This document shows, piece by piece, positions 1 through 10,800 of a stretch of DNA of 64,000 nt. The notes below the pieces were generated by a model. It was given only the letters and a program-made list of their open reading frames with translations. It had not been told where the DNA came from and searched no databases. The translations under genes and the position numbers were made by a program. Positions within the stretch are counted from its first letter, which is position 1. The number at the start of each line of letters is the position of its first letter. Source of the stretch: Bacteroidota bacterium (GTDB taxonomy: Bacteria > Bacteroidota > Bacteroidia > UKL13-3); NCBI GenBank assembly GCA_027487835.1, contig JAIYCU010000024.1:1-64000 (forward strand). The letters run 5' to 3'.

Positions 1-3000
1 ATTTAGTGGTAGTTCCAAAACTAGGTGCTGTCCAATTTGCATTAAAACCATAAGAACAGGTATTTGGGGCTGCAGTAGCTGTAGGCACAATCATAGCCCT
101 AGAACTCACCCAATTTGAATTGGTACTACTCAATGCAAAATTGTTCAAGGTTCCATGGTTAGCATTTATACCGAAATCGATGAGGTAGGTGGTATTGGTA
201 TTGTTGGCACTTGGATTGCCTTGATCGAAACGATAATATGCAATGAGTTTATAGTGCAATCTATCAATGGTGTCCAACATGAATGAAGAAATATTACTTT
301 GATTTCTCAAGGTGCTCCAAATTCTTATTTCATCCAGTTTACCTGCAAAGTAAGTATTACTATTAGGATCATAGCCTAAGGATAATTCTCCTGCTCCTGT
401 TATATTCAAATTAGAGATGGCATTTAAAGAACCTGTTAGGGTAGTTAAACTTGTTTGTAGTACGCCATCAATATACATTTCAACAGTAGAAGGTGTAGAA
501 GTTTGGTTCACGGCAATTGCCACATGGTGAAAGTAACCATCATTGATGGTGGTATGGGTACGAACTTCATAAACAATTGTTCCTGCATTTCTTACACTAA
601 ATGTTAACCCCCCTGCATTGGTACCAATTGATAATGCATTATTGAGAGTTCCTTTTCTGATAAATGTCACATTAGTAGAAGAACTTTGTGAGGTACTTAC
701 CCACGCTTCAATGGTATAGCTATTTGTGCCAGTTGAGAAATCTAGTGAGGTACTGTGAGGTGTGCTCACATAATCATTAATGCCATCAAAATTTAATCCT
801 ACGAAAGGTGTTTCTGTAATTGTTAAGGCAAGGGTTTTGGATTCTACGCAGGCTCCAGATGATAAGGTATAAGTAATCGTAACATTGCCAGTTTTTTTAG
901 CAAGTACAACCCCAGTTGAGGCCTTTACCTCTGCCATGACAGTATCACTACTACTCCAAGTTCCCCCTGTTATGGCATGATTTAAATTTAAAGATTCACC
1001 CAAGCTAATGGTGGTTTTTGCAGCTACAATGTTTGAGGTTAGGACGTTGGCAGAAGTTGTAAAGTTTATAATGTTTGAATTTGGTTCAGTACCATCCGCT
1101 AAAAAATTAACCGATCTTACACGATAAAAGTATTTGGTTGATGGATTTAAGTTTGGTAGTTCAGTTGATGTAGAAAATGCTCTAAATAAAGTGGTATAAC
1201 TGCTAAAATCAGCCTCGCTTGAATAATCAATATAATAGTTTGTTGGAATTGATCCATATACAGGTGCACCCCAATTTGCAGTTGCACTATTGGCACAAAT
1301 ATTTGTAGCTGCGTTGGCAGTAGGTACCATCATGGCTTTGGAACTCACCCAATTTGAACTAGTGCCACTTAAGGCAAAATTATTTAAGGTGCCATGAAAT
1401 CCATTATTACTGTAGTCAATTAAGGTATTAACATTTGTATTTGTGCTTCCATTAGCACCTTGGTCAAAACGATAGTAGCAAATAAGGTTGGTATGTGTTG
1501 GGTCAATTATATTTTTACAGCTATTTGCAATTTCAGATTCACTTCTTGCTACATTCCAAAATCTTACCTCATCTAACCTGCCAAGAAAAAAGGCAGTATT
1601 TGTGCTATGATAACCAATATGTATACTATCTGTGGTATTAAAATTTATATTGGTGATATTTGAAAGGTTCCCTATAAAATTGGTCAAATTTGTTTGTTTC
1701 ACTCCATCAATATAAAGTTCAACAGATGCACTAGCTGTTTGGTTAATTGCACAAGCTACATGATGCCATCTGCCATCATTAATTAATTGGTTTGCATCTA
1801 ATCTATAAGTTACATTTCCACTGTTTCTAACAGAAAAATTTAGTTTGCCAGAGGCAATTCCTAAGCTATAAGCAGTAGTATTGTTTCCTTTTCTAAGAAT
1901 AGAATTATTTATAGCGGAAGTCATTGTAGTATTAATCCATGCTTCAATGGTATATCCATTGGTATTAAGAGAAACATTCATGGCACTATTATGTGGTATA
2001 CTAACAAAGTCGTTATTTCCATCAAAATGCAATCCTATGAAGGGTGTTTCATTAATAGTTAAAAGGACAGTTTTTGCTTCATTGCAGGCCCCAGAAGGAA
2101 TTGTATAAGAAATTGTTACTTCTCCACTTTTTTTGGCTAAAACCATCCCAAGTGAGCTAACCTCAGCCACATTTGTGTTACTACTACTCCATGTACCTCC
2201 AGAAGTGGCATGTGTTAAACTTAAGGATTCACCTAAGCTAAGGGTGGTTTTCGAGGCCGTAATATCTGTCGCCAACAAAATGGAAGTTGTATTTACAGAA
2301 ACGATATTTGAATTTGGTTCTGAATTATCTGCTGTCGAATTAATGGCTCTAACACGATAGAAATAATTAGTTGCAGGAGTTAAGCCGGTAACTGAATAGG
2401 TAAATACATTTCCAACATCAAGTCCATCATAGCCAGTAACACGTGTAGCAAAGGTAGATGAACTTGAGACGTCTAATAAGTAATGGGTTGTGTTGCCAAT
2501 ATTGGGTGCAGTCCAATTAGCTGTAAAGGAGTTCGTGCATACATTCGTAGCATTTGTAGCTGCAGGCACAATCATTGCCCTTGAATTTACCCAGTTTGAA
2601 TTGGTGCCTGTCAAGGCGAAGTTGGTAACAGTACCATGGTTAAGCTCATTGCTATAATCCATAAGTAGGGGATAATTTGAATTTGCGCCCCCTGCATTGC
2701 CATGGTCAAAGCGATAATAGGCAACTAATCCCTCTGAAGCAGGATCTATGGTTTGTTTAAAGTTTGCTAAAATTTCAGAGGCACTAAGGATTTTATGCCA
2801 AAATCTAACCTCGTCAATTTGGCCATTGAAAAAGGCATTGGTTGATAAATTCCTTCCAATTTCTAAATTTCCAGAACCACTTCCTACAGTGGTTATTAAG
2901 GTAGTGCTAGAGCCTACCGCAAAGCTGTGATTAACTGGCAATCCATCAATGTAAAAAGCAATGCTTCCAGTTGTTTGATTAACGCTTACTGCAACATGAT

Positions 3001-4535
3001 GCCATCTGCCATCATTGACTGTTCCATCGGCTTCTGCCCTAACTAAATTTGAACCTCCGTTTCTGAGTGTAAAATTTAACTTGTTGCCAAATAGTGCTAG
3101 TGAAATACCTTGAGGGGCATCTCCTTTTCTGATTATCGAAGTATTAAAGGTGGGTGATGCTGTCGTGCTAATCCATGCCTCAAGGGTATAGGTTCCTGAT
3201 ACCCTAGACACATCCAACTCTTGAGTAAGTGGAATACTTATATAGTCATTTGAACCGTCCAATGCTAAGGCATGATTTACATTGCTAGCTGTTATTGTAA
3301 AATTTTCACTGGCACAGCCGCTCGCCGTGCTATAAATTGCAGTAACTGTTCCCGCTTTATTCCCAACTAAAACCCCATTGCTACTGTCAATATAAGCATT
3401 GCTTGGAGAGCTTATCTCCCATAATCCTCCGCTGGTAGAATTGCTTAAGGTAGTGCTTTCACCTGTAACTAATCCAAGTTTACTTGCAACTATAGGGGTT
3501 CCAAGGGTACTAGAAAGGGTAGTAATTATTCCGGAGTTTGCATAAGATCCTTCTAATGTTTGGCTGCCCGAAATAATAAATGGTTTTACTCTATAATAAT
3601 AATTGGTGGATGAAGAAAGGCCTGTGATTGTTAAACTATTTAAAGATTTTGAAAGGGTGATATTTGAGTAATTAGGTAAAGTGCTACTGAAATCACTTTG
3701 GGTTGAAACATCAAGTTTGTATCCACTAATTAATTGACTGTGCACGCCTTGCCAATTTGCAGTAAAGCTGGTATTACAAATGCGGGTGCTTGTATTATTT
3801 TGCGTACCTAATAAAGCAAAGCTTTGGATGAAGTTTCTTTCTGAATTTGAGCTCAAGTCAAATGCTTGCAAAGTTCCATTTGCCCCAAGCGAACCAAGAT
3901 CACTCACACTTAAAATGCTTGTATTTGAACCGTTTGAAATTCCTTCATTGAAGCGAAAATTATGAATAAGTCCGCTTGGTGCGCTGCTATAAGTGGTTCG
4001 ATAGAAACTATTGATAGCGCTCGCAGTTCTTTCTATGTTCCAAATTCTTAATTCATCAATTCCTCCATCCCAAGTGTTTGTACTTCTGGGGCTATATCCA
4101 ATATTGTGCGTGGTATGGTTATTAAATCCTATTAAAATGATTGAACTTTCAGTTACTTCCTTGTCAAGCTTGCCATTAATGAATATTTTTATATTATCGT
4201 TAGATATACTGCCTGTTCTATTTACAGCAACCGCCACATGATACCAATGGCCTTTAATGATACTCTGAGTGCTTAAAACTTCAAATGGACTGCTTGAGTT
4301 GCCAATTAAGAATTGGATTTTGTCTGTTTTGGTGCCTAAAGAAATCAAATTTGAACCATTACTTCTATAATAAATAGCAGGTTCATTTGAGCTATTGGCA
4401 GAGGCATCAATGTAAAACCACGACTCAATTACAAAATTTGTATTGGTTAAAATGTCGTCTCCAGTTGAGTTGGAAAAAGATACCAAATTTGGACTACCTG
4501 TACTTACGGGTTTAAATCGCAAACAATTTAAGGGT
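1..4535 (-). repeat. Tandem LamG-FN3-Ig coding repeat, about 1.24 kb period
   Basis: Four coding units start near 4535, 3265, 2035 and 800 (reading leftwards). The NWVSSRAM-like joint recurs near 110, 1345, 2590 and 3825, a spacing of about 1,240 bases. Short stretches of DNA are identical between units, for example a 22-base match at the HHVA segment near 1760 and 2997. Most of each unit has diverged, so this is an old protein-level repeat with islands of identity. Confidence 0.75.
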
Positions 4536-4624
4536 GAACTTGATATTGTTTGCCCAAAGTTGTAAAGCGGGATAAGCAACAAAAGATAAAGTAGAAATCT
4601 CTTGTTAAAAAATAAATGTTTCAT
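1..4624 (-). CDS. Giant secreted LamG-repeat protein, C-terminus beyond window edge
   Basis: An open frame runs from an ATG at 4624 to the left edge (1,541 codons seen, no stop), so the protein continues outside the window. It begins MKHLFFNKRF and a hydrophobic stretch ending YNFGQ, a likely signal peptide. Four concanavalin A/LamG-like domains follow at a period of about 410 residues. Each shows the family pattern: a FDGxNDY-like start, GRWHHVA, LYIDG, DEVRFW and YYRFD. Between them lie fibronectin III-like stretches (xANWTAP, YFYRVRA) and Ig-like stretches (GGTWSSS). LamG domains usually bind carbohydrate or matrix, so an extracellular adhesin or carbohydrate-binding role is inferred. A T9SS sorting tail is expected by analogy with the next gene but is not visible. 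It is a paralogue of the protein encoded immediately upstream. Confidence 0.88.
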   Translation of the reverse strand, partial: MKHLFFNKRFLLYLLLLIPLYNFGQTISSSPLNCLRFKPVSTGSPNLVSFSNSTGDDILTNTNFVIESWFYIDASANSSNEPAIYYRSNGSNLISLGTKTDKIQFLIGNSSSPFEVLSTQSIIKGHWYHVAVAVNRTGSISNDNIKIFINGKLDKEVTESSIILIGFNNHTTHNIGYSPRSTNTWDGGIDELRIWNIERTASAINSFYRTTYSSAPSGLIHNFRFNEGISNGSNTSILSVSDLGSLGANGTLQAFDLSSNSERNFIQSFALLGTQNNTSTRICNTSFTANWQGVHSQLISGYKLDVSTQSDFSSTLPNYSNITLSKSLNSLTITGLSSSTNYYYRVKPFIISGSQTLEGSYANSGIITTLSSTLGTPIVASKLGLVTGESTTLSNSTSGGLWEISSPSNAYIDSSNGVLVGNKAGTVTAIYSTASGCASENFTITASNVNHALALDGSNDYISIPLTQELDVSRVSGTYTLEAWISTTASPTFNTSIIRKGDAPQGISLALFGNKLNFTLRNGGSNLVRAEADGTVNDGRWHHVAVSVNQTTGSIAFYIDGLPVNHSFAVGSSTTLITTVGSGSGNLEIGRNLSTNAFFNGQIDEVRFWHKILSASEILANFKQTIDPASEGLVAYYRFDHGNAGGANSNYPLLMDYSNELNHGTVTNFALTGTNSNWVNSRAMIVPAATNATNVCTNSFTANWTAPNIGNTTHYLLDVSSSSTFATRVTGYDGLDVGNVFTYSVTGLTPATNYFYRVRAINSTADNSEPNSNIVSVNTTSILLATDITASKTTLSLGESLSLTHATSGGTWSSSNTNVAEVSSLGMVLAKKSGEVTISYTIPSGACNEAKTVLLTINETPFIGLHFDGNNDFVSIPHNSAMNVSLNTNGYTIEAWINTTMTSAINNSILRKGNNTTAYSLGIASGKLNFSVRNSGNVTYRLDANQLINDGRWHHVACAINQTASASVELYIDGVKQTNLTNFIGNLSNITNINFNTTDSIHIGYHSTNTAFFLGRLDEVRFWNVARSESEIANSCKNIIDPTHTNLICYYRFDQGANGSTNTNVNTLIDYSNNGFHGTLNNFALSGTSSNWVSSKAMMVPTANAATNICANSATANWGAPVYGSIPTNYYIDYSSEADFSSYTTLFRAFSTSTELPNLNPSTKYFYRVRSVNFLADGTEPNSNIINFTTSANVLTSNIVAAKTTISLGESLNLNHAITGGTWSSSDTVMAEVKASTGVVLAKKTGNVTITYTLSSGACVESKTLALTITETPFVGLNFDGINDYVSTPHSTSLDFSTGTNSYTIEAWVSTSQSSSTNVTFIRKGTLNNALSIGTNAGGLTFSVRNAGTIVYEVRTHTTINDGYFHHVAIAVNQTSTPSTVEMYIDGVLQTSLTTLTGSLNAISNLNITGAGELSLGYDPNSNTYFAGKLDEIRIWSTLRNQSNISSFMLDTIDRLHYKLIAYYRFDQGNPSANNTNTTYLIDFGINANHGTLNNFALSSTNSNWVSSRAMIVPTATAAPNTCSYGFNANWTAPSFGTTTK

Positions 4625-4642
4625 TGTATATCGTTTATGCTG

Positions 4643-4650
4643 CAAAAGTG
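4643..4650 (-). promoter_or_regulatory. Possible -7 box for the edge LamG gene
   Basis: CACTTTTG on the minus strand is one base from the Bacteroidetes -7 consensus TAnnTTTG and lies 19 bases before the ATG. It sits 44 bases downstream of the degenerate inverted repeat at 4695-4710. The 11611 gene has the same arrangement, with 43 bases between repeat and box. Confidence 0.4.
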
Positions 4651-4694
4651 CTAACCCTTTTATTGGATGTTTATAGAATAAAATTCAAATTGTA

Positions 4695-4710
4695 TTAGAA
4701 TAAATTCATT
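4695..4710. promoter_or_regulatory. Degenerate copy of the ATAGAAT-N2-ATTCTAT operator
   Basis: TTAGAAT-AA-ATTCATT matches the perfect sites at 11681 and 14826 in 11 of 14 half-site positions and keeps the 2-base spacer. Its centre is about 78 bases before the ATG, against 77 for the perfect site in front of the other LamG operon. The match alone is weak; the conserved distance is what supports it. Confidence 0.45.
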
Positions 4711-4768
4711 GATAATGCTGAGATATTCTAGCTTTAATAGTGTTTATTTAGGGTACGCTCAAATAAAA

Positions 4769-4798
4769 AAAGTCATTAGAATTTCTTCTAATGACTTT
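4769..4798 (-). terminator. Rho-independent terminator of the 2,195-residue LamG gene
   Basis: An 11-bp perfect stem (4771-4781 with 4786-4796, TTTC loop, extended by two A-T pairs) is followed on the minus strand by a T-rich run (complement of 4761-4770). It starts about 20 bases after the stop codon. Confidence 0.8.
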
Positions 4799-4818
4799 AA
4801 CTAAAAATTATAGGTTGT

Positions 4819-7800
4819 TTACTCTTTGATAATTCTATAATTAATTTTCTGCTCTTCTCGCTCGATTGTAATTAAGTAAATGCCTTTTGGAATTTCACTC
4901 AAAGTTAATTTTGACTTCGATTTGATGGCATCATCTTTATACACAACCCTACCCATTATGTCAGAAACTGTTATTGATTTGAATCCATTTTCAAACAATT
5001 TTTCATCTAGTATTATTTCATTTTTAAAGGGATTTGGATAAGGTGTTATCCATTTGTTTTCAAGGTGTTGCTCTGTTAAAAAACTTGCCGGAGATTCTGT
5101 GATATAAAGAAAAGGTTTCAAGGTATCGTTACTTACTATTAAGTTAACTTTATACCTTAAGCTATTTGAGATTTCAACAGATTCTCCCTTGTAATTTAAC
5201 CATAATCTTTTGTTATTAGATAATGTTGATTTGCTAAAATCTAGAATAAACGCTCCATTTGTGGTGCTTGTAAGGTATAAGGGTAAACTAATGTTTTCTA
5301 TGTTTCTTACATCTATGCTAAGTGCATTTAACTGGTTACTCTTTGAGAATAAATTTACCTCTGGATTATTTAATTTTCTTGCATCTTCTGAATCAAAATC
5401 GCCATTTAAATTTTGGTTGTGAACCAAAGAAAATTCATCCCAAATAACAGAATCTTCAGTTAGCAATTGAATATGTAATTTTTCTGCGCTTGTTTTATGT
5501 AAGGATTTTAAATTGCCTGAAAAAGTTTTCATATCTGTTGGAAAGAGAATACTAGCAGCCCCCACATTATTTTGTTCAATAAAAAATGCCGATCCAACAG
5601 GGATAATGTTTGCATCATTTCTATTGGCTGCATAAAATCCACCCCTGGTGCCTCGCCATGGGTCATAAAAGTAAACGTTGCTTTTGCAATTATTAAACGT
5701 TGCTTTCGATAAATCAATGGGTGCTGCAAAGGGATTGCCAATGAGGTTGAATTGTGATTGGGTTCCATTTTGAAGATTGATTGTTTTTGGCCAACCATCA
5801 TTGATTGTACCTGTTAGCCTAATAATTGTATCTCTTGGTGTCTCATTTGAGCCGCTCAATGTGCCCAATTGATTCCTTGTGCCTCTAATTAATATGCGAT
5901 AACCCTTGCCTACCTCAAAAGCTTGTGAGTTAAGATTACTTACTGCTTGCCATCCTGGATCAATGCTTTGTGAAATATTACCAATTGAAGGATTGTAGGA
6001 AAATAAACTGGAGTTATTACTAGCGCTTGGGTCAAAACCATTACTTAAACCACCATTGCCTGTTATAAATATAGAATTTTTAACTTGTTGGAACGAAATA
6101 TTACTAGTAAATGGTTGCGAGATAAACCTAAAGGCTCTTCTACCCGGCACATATATCTCTAAGCTTACAGGGCCGTTTATTTCCCCTGCATGGCTTCCGT
6201 AAATACCAATGTTAGCACTCTTTGTTGCGCTTGCTTTCAAGATTAGTCCAGCACTACTAAGATTAAAGAAACCACCAGTTATTGTTAACCTATCCCATAT
6301 CAAAAGTTCATTTTCTAGATTTATGGATTTGTTAAAATTATTTATTAGTAAGTTCTTTAATGAGCGATTATTTTCGTCTGCGCTTTGAAGGAATCTTATA
6401 GAATAATTTCCTTTACTAGAAAGCAATTGTAAGGAGGCTTCTTTGTGTCCTTTTAACGAACCTTTGCCACTTATTCCATTTATTATGCTAAGTGTATCTG
6501 AAGACGCATTGGGTAAACTCAAGGTTGAAGCCGAATCAATAATTAAACTATCTATTATTACTTTGCCTGTTAGTATTGGCGCATTACTAGTAACTGGAAT
6601 TCTAATGGTGCTGCCATTTTGGGGTACACTTAGATCTAACCAGTTTTGAGGATTACTCCATGCACTGTTATGTGCGCCTGTCCATATTTCATTGCAATTG
6701 CTGGTATTTAAAACCATCCAAGTAGTTTGTGCAACTTCGTTTAATGCATTGTTTTTGGGTCTAAGCCTCCAGTAGTATCGAGTGTTTCTATTGAGATTTA
6801 ATAACTCAATGTTGCCTGCTAAGCTTCGGTTTGAACCAAAGTATGGTGAAATTGCCGTTTCCATTGAATTACTATCTGTCACAAGTTCTAATACACAGGA
6901 CTCAGCATGCGCAAATAAAGGTGCCTCATAACTTATGACAGCTCTGGTGCCGCAACTTTCTTGTACACTTAAATTCCTTGGTTCAAGCATTGCCATGCTA
7001 AGTACAAAATTGTTTTCTGTCCCATTCAATGCAAAATTGGCATTGAAATTGGCGTGATTTTGGTTCAAACTAAAATCTCTTAAAGTTCTGTTATTGCTGT
7101 TGTTGCTATAAGGTGCTCCATCGTCAAATCTATAATAAGCTGCCAAATCATTATCAGAACAATTTGCCGTATCAAACATTAATTGTCTAATTTGACCTTG
7201 AGATTTCGCACTTTTCCATATTTTAATTTCGTCTAAACGACCTACATAAAAGAAGGTTCCAAGGCGTTCTACACCAATCTTTAAATCCATTAAATTATCA
7301 ATTCCGTTGGAAAGATTGGAATTAGATACTGTTTGAACTGCTCTGCCATCTAGGTATAAAGTGGCTTTATTGTTGGTTGGCATATCAATAACGAGCGCAG
7401 CGTGATGCCATTTTCCATCATTAATACTCGCGCTTGAGGTTAACTGAATGAAAACGTTATTGGTTGTTCTGATTTCTGCGCATAGTTTATTGTTAAATTT
7501 GGCAATCTGAAACATTCCACCAGTATTCCCTTTTGATATCATTCCATAGAATCCTGTTTTATCATCTATAGTTTGAAACCAAAACTCTATGCTTATGGAA
7601 CCGCCTGCGGCATTGAGACTGCTATGGTGTTTTGCCTCTAATGTTGTATTTGTTGTGCCAAGAAAGTTAAAAGCACTGCCTGGTATTGAATTGACGTAAA
7701 TTGTTTTTTGTAAATTTATTGTGCACGAATCTAAAACATAGGTAAAGCTAAATGTTTGGTAACCTGTGTCTGTGGCGGAGTATAGTCCCGTGCTTGAGTT

Positions 7801-10800
7801 GATACTGCCAATTAATGGATTAGATATTTGCCATACTCCAGCGTAGTTGTTTGCATTAAATGCATAATTTTTACCTTTATATAATTGGCTACTTACAGTA
7901 ATTTCTGCTGGACCATTTAAGGTTGAAAAACTAAATACACCGCTTGGTGCACTCACTTGATTTGTATTGCTATTGGTGGCTCTAATCCTTACATAATAAA
8001 TGCGATTACTTAGAAGATTTTCGAGTTGAACCAAACTGGTAATTGAAACGGATAATGGAAATTGCATGCTTTGGTAAGTGCTAAAATCATTTCTTTCAGA
8101 TAGCTCAATTTGATAGCTATTCATCAAATCAATTCTATTTGGGTTTAGGTTCAAACCAGCATTATTAAAACAAACATTATTGAGACCAGAAATACTAACA
8201 CCAGGTAATGCATAGCTTAAGGTATAATTAGTTATGCTATCCTGCAACCTGAAGTTGTTTAAGGTCCCATTTCCTAATGCTCCTACAGCGTTAATAAGTG
8301 AATTTTCTAGTAAGTTGTTTTGCAAGGCATAACCTTGGTTAAAACTGTAATGGGCAATTAAGTTTGCATTTGCTATAGTGTCAATAAATCTGCTTTCATT
8401 TAATTCTAGGTTAGTGAGCAACTTGTTCCAAATTTTGAGTTCATCCATTTCGCCACTGAAAAATTCTGATACTTCTGAACTAAAGCTTGCGCCTAAAATA
8501 AAATTGCTTCCTAGTGTATTAAAGGTAACTGTGATGCTTGTATCCAAAACAAAATTGACATAAAGCTTAATATTTGAAGGACTTCCACCGGAATATGTTA
8601 CTGCAATGTGATTCCATTGGTTTTGCAATAGGCTTGTATTGCTGAGAATGGAATAGGAGTTTCCCAATACGCGAAGGCGAAAGTTTGACATTCCAATAGT
8701 TAGATACTCTTTATTTAGGTTGTTTGTGCCATAAGTTAGGAAGCTGCCTGTTCCAAAGCCAGTTTGTGGTTTAATATACATAGAGACACTCCGTTGTGTA
8801 TTTCCAGTAGGAAGTGTACTTAAGGTGCCAGATATGCTTGTTCTGCTTGCCCCACTGAATGATAAGGCATTGCCTTGTGGCTGTTGAATATTGAACCTTT
8901 TTAAAACACTATTAAGACATGTGCCATTATTAATCGTGTAGCTAATGCTAACTTGCCCAGGTGATATGGTAGTTAAGAGTCCGGTTGCACTAACGGTTGC
9001 AATGCCTAAATTATTTGAGCTCCAAATACCGCCTGCACTATCATGGGATAATTGAATGCTGCTACCAATGGTAAGATTAGTATTCCCTATAATGGGTCTT
9101 GTTATTGCATTTTTAATTTCAATTGTATCACTAAATAAGCTTTCACCTGTGTTGTCATTAGAAAGGTATCTAAGCCTTAAAAAGAGAGCGGGATTTGCTT
9201 CTGTATAATTTAAGATGGCAGGCGAGCTATTGCTTGGTAATACTTGTGAATAGGTACTAATTAGGCTTGAGAAGTTTCTATAAATTGAAACATCTGGCTG
9301 AAGTGTAAGTCCAGCGCCGTGTTTCATAAAGTTCCAGTTTAAACTAAATTGCCCATTGCATACTGTTGTGCTTGTCAAGTTTTTTATTTGAACCATTGCC
9401 ACACTTGTGCGCCAAGGAGAAGTACTAGTTAAATTATAATTTGTTAAAGTGCCATGATTATTATTACTGGTATAATCAATTAATTGGTTGGAGAGAGAAT
9501 CCCCGTTGTTGCCAGCACCATCATCAAATCTGTAATAAGCTACAAGATTTGCTGCATTAGAGGCTACCGTATCGTTTAATGTATTTTGAATTTCAGAAAG
9601 GGTTCTGGCAGATGACCAAATTCTCACCTCGTCTATTAAACCATTAAAGAAAATACCAGTTTCTCTTTCAACACCAATTTTTAAGGGAGAGGTATTAATG
9701 TGTGATTGAGTACTTCCTGCACCACCAGAAACACTTGTTTCTAGTTTACCATCAAGATATAGTTGTGCAATATTGCTTGTTTTATTTATAACCATTGCAA
9801 CATGGTGCCATCTTCCATCATTAACTAGGGTGGTTCCAACCAAATTAGTGAGTCCCGAATTTCTTAATTCACCAAAAAGTTTATTCTGGTGAATTGCTAG
9901 TTGGTAATAGTTACCTGTTATACCTCCTTTAGAAACTAATCCTTGAAAATTGGTACGGGTATCCGTAGTTCTGAACCAACATTCCACAGTGAAGTTTTGA
10001 TTTGCATCAAAGTTAATATGGCTTTTGTTGGGCGCACTTACATAATTTAAGTTTGCATGATTAAAAGATAAGGCCCTCCCCGGAGTATGAGTGATGATGA
10101 GCCTTTGAGAAACTGTATTTATGCAAGCTCCAAAAGTAACCGATTCTTGTATCCAAACAGCCCCAGCTTGATTTGCCTGCAAGTTACCTGTAGAACTTTC
10201 ATAAGAAACCAAGTTACTAGGGGAAAAGCTTGGGCTATAGGTATTCGGAAGAAAATACGTTTGTCCAACATATAAGGTTTTTGGTAGGGTTCCACTTGTA
10301 GCAGGATTTGGGCTAGTACTAAAAGTAAATGTATTGCAATAAATGGAAGAATCTGCTCGGTCGGTTTGGTAAGAGAGTGCCCTTACATAATAGGTAGTTT
10401 GTGGGTTTAGATTGCCAATTTCTATTAAAGTATCAATGGGGTTAATTAAGATTGTACTAGAGGGGCTAAAATTTATATTGTTGGCATATTCCAACTTGAG
10501 CGCTTGGTTTTTATCGGCGGTTTCAGTGGAAACCAGTATACTGGCATTTTTTGCACAGATCTTTCTTGCTAAAAGTATAGTGGTTTTAATGCCTGCATAA
10601 CTTTTGGTAAAATTGCTAATGTTACCACTTAACGCGGCATTAAAAATTCTTGCCTTTCCCGACCTAGATCCAGAAAAAGAAATCGTGTCATTTAAAGTCG
10701 AATTATTAGCATTAGCATTTCCATCTTCAAACCTAAATAAACCACTTAAGCCAACTGTATTTGAAGGAATAAGCGTGTTCAAATTGTTTTGCAATTGGGC

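Noticed and set aside
1-4535. 1.24-kb tandem repeat considered as satellite DNA or CRISPR-like array
   Set aside because: The repeat is in frame, encodes LamG modules and has diverged at DNA level; units are far too long for CRISPR.
4673-4688. ATAGAAT half-site upstream of the edge LamG gene as the operator instead of 4695-4710
   Set aside because: With a 2-base spacer the partner half-site reads AATTCAA, a poor match; the neighbouring site keeps the spacing and distance better.
5529-5801. 90-residue minus-strand frame inside the giant LamG gene
   Set aside because: It is an out-of-frame shadow of the LamG coding sequence; the +1 frame carries the conserved protein pattern.
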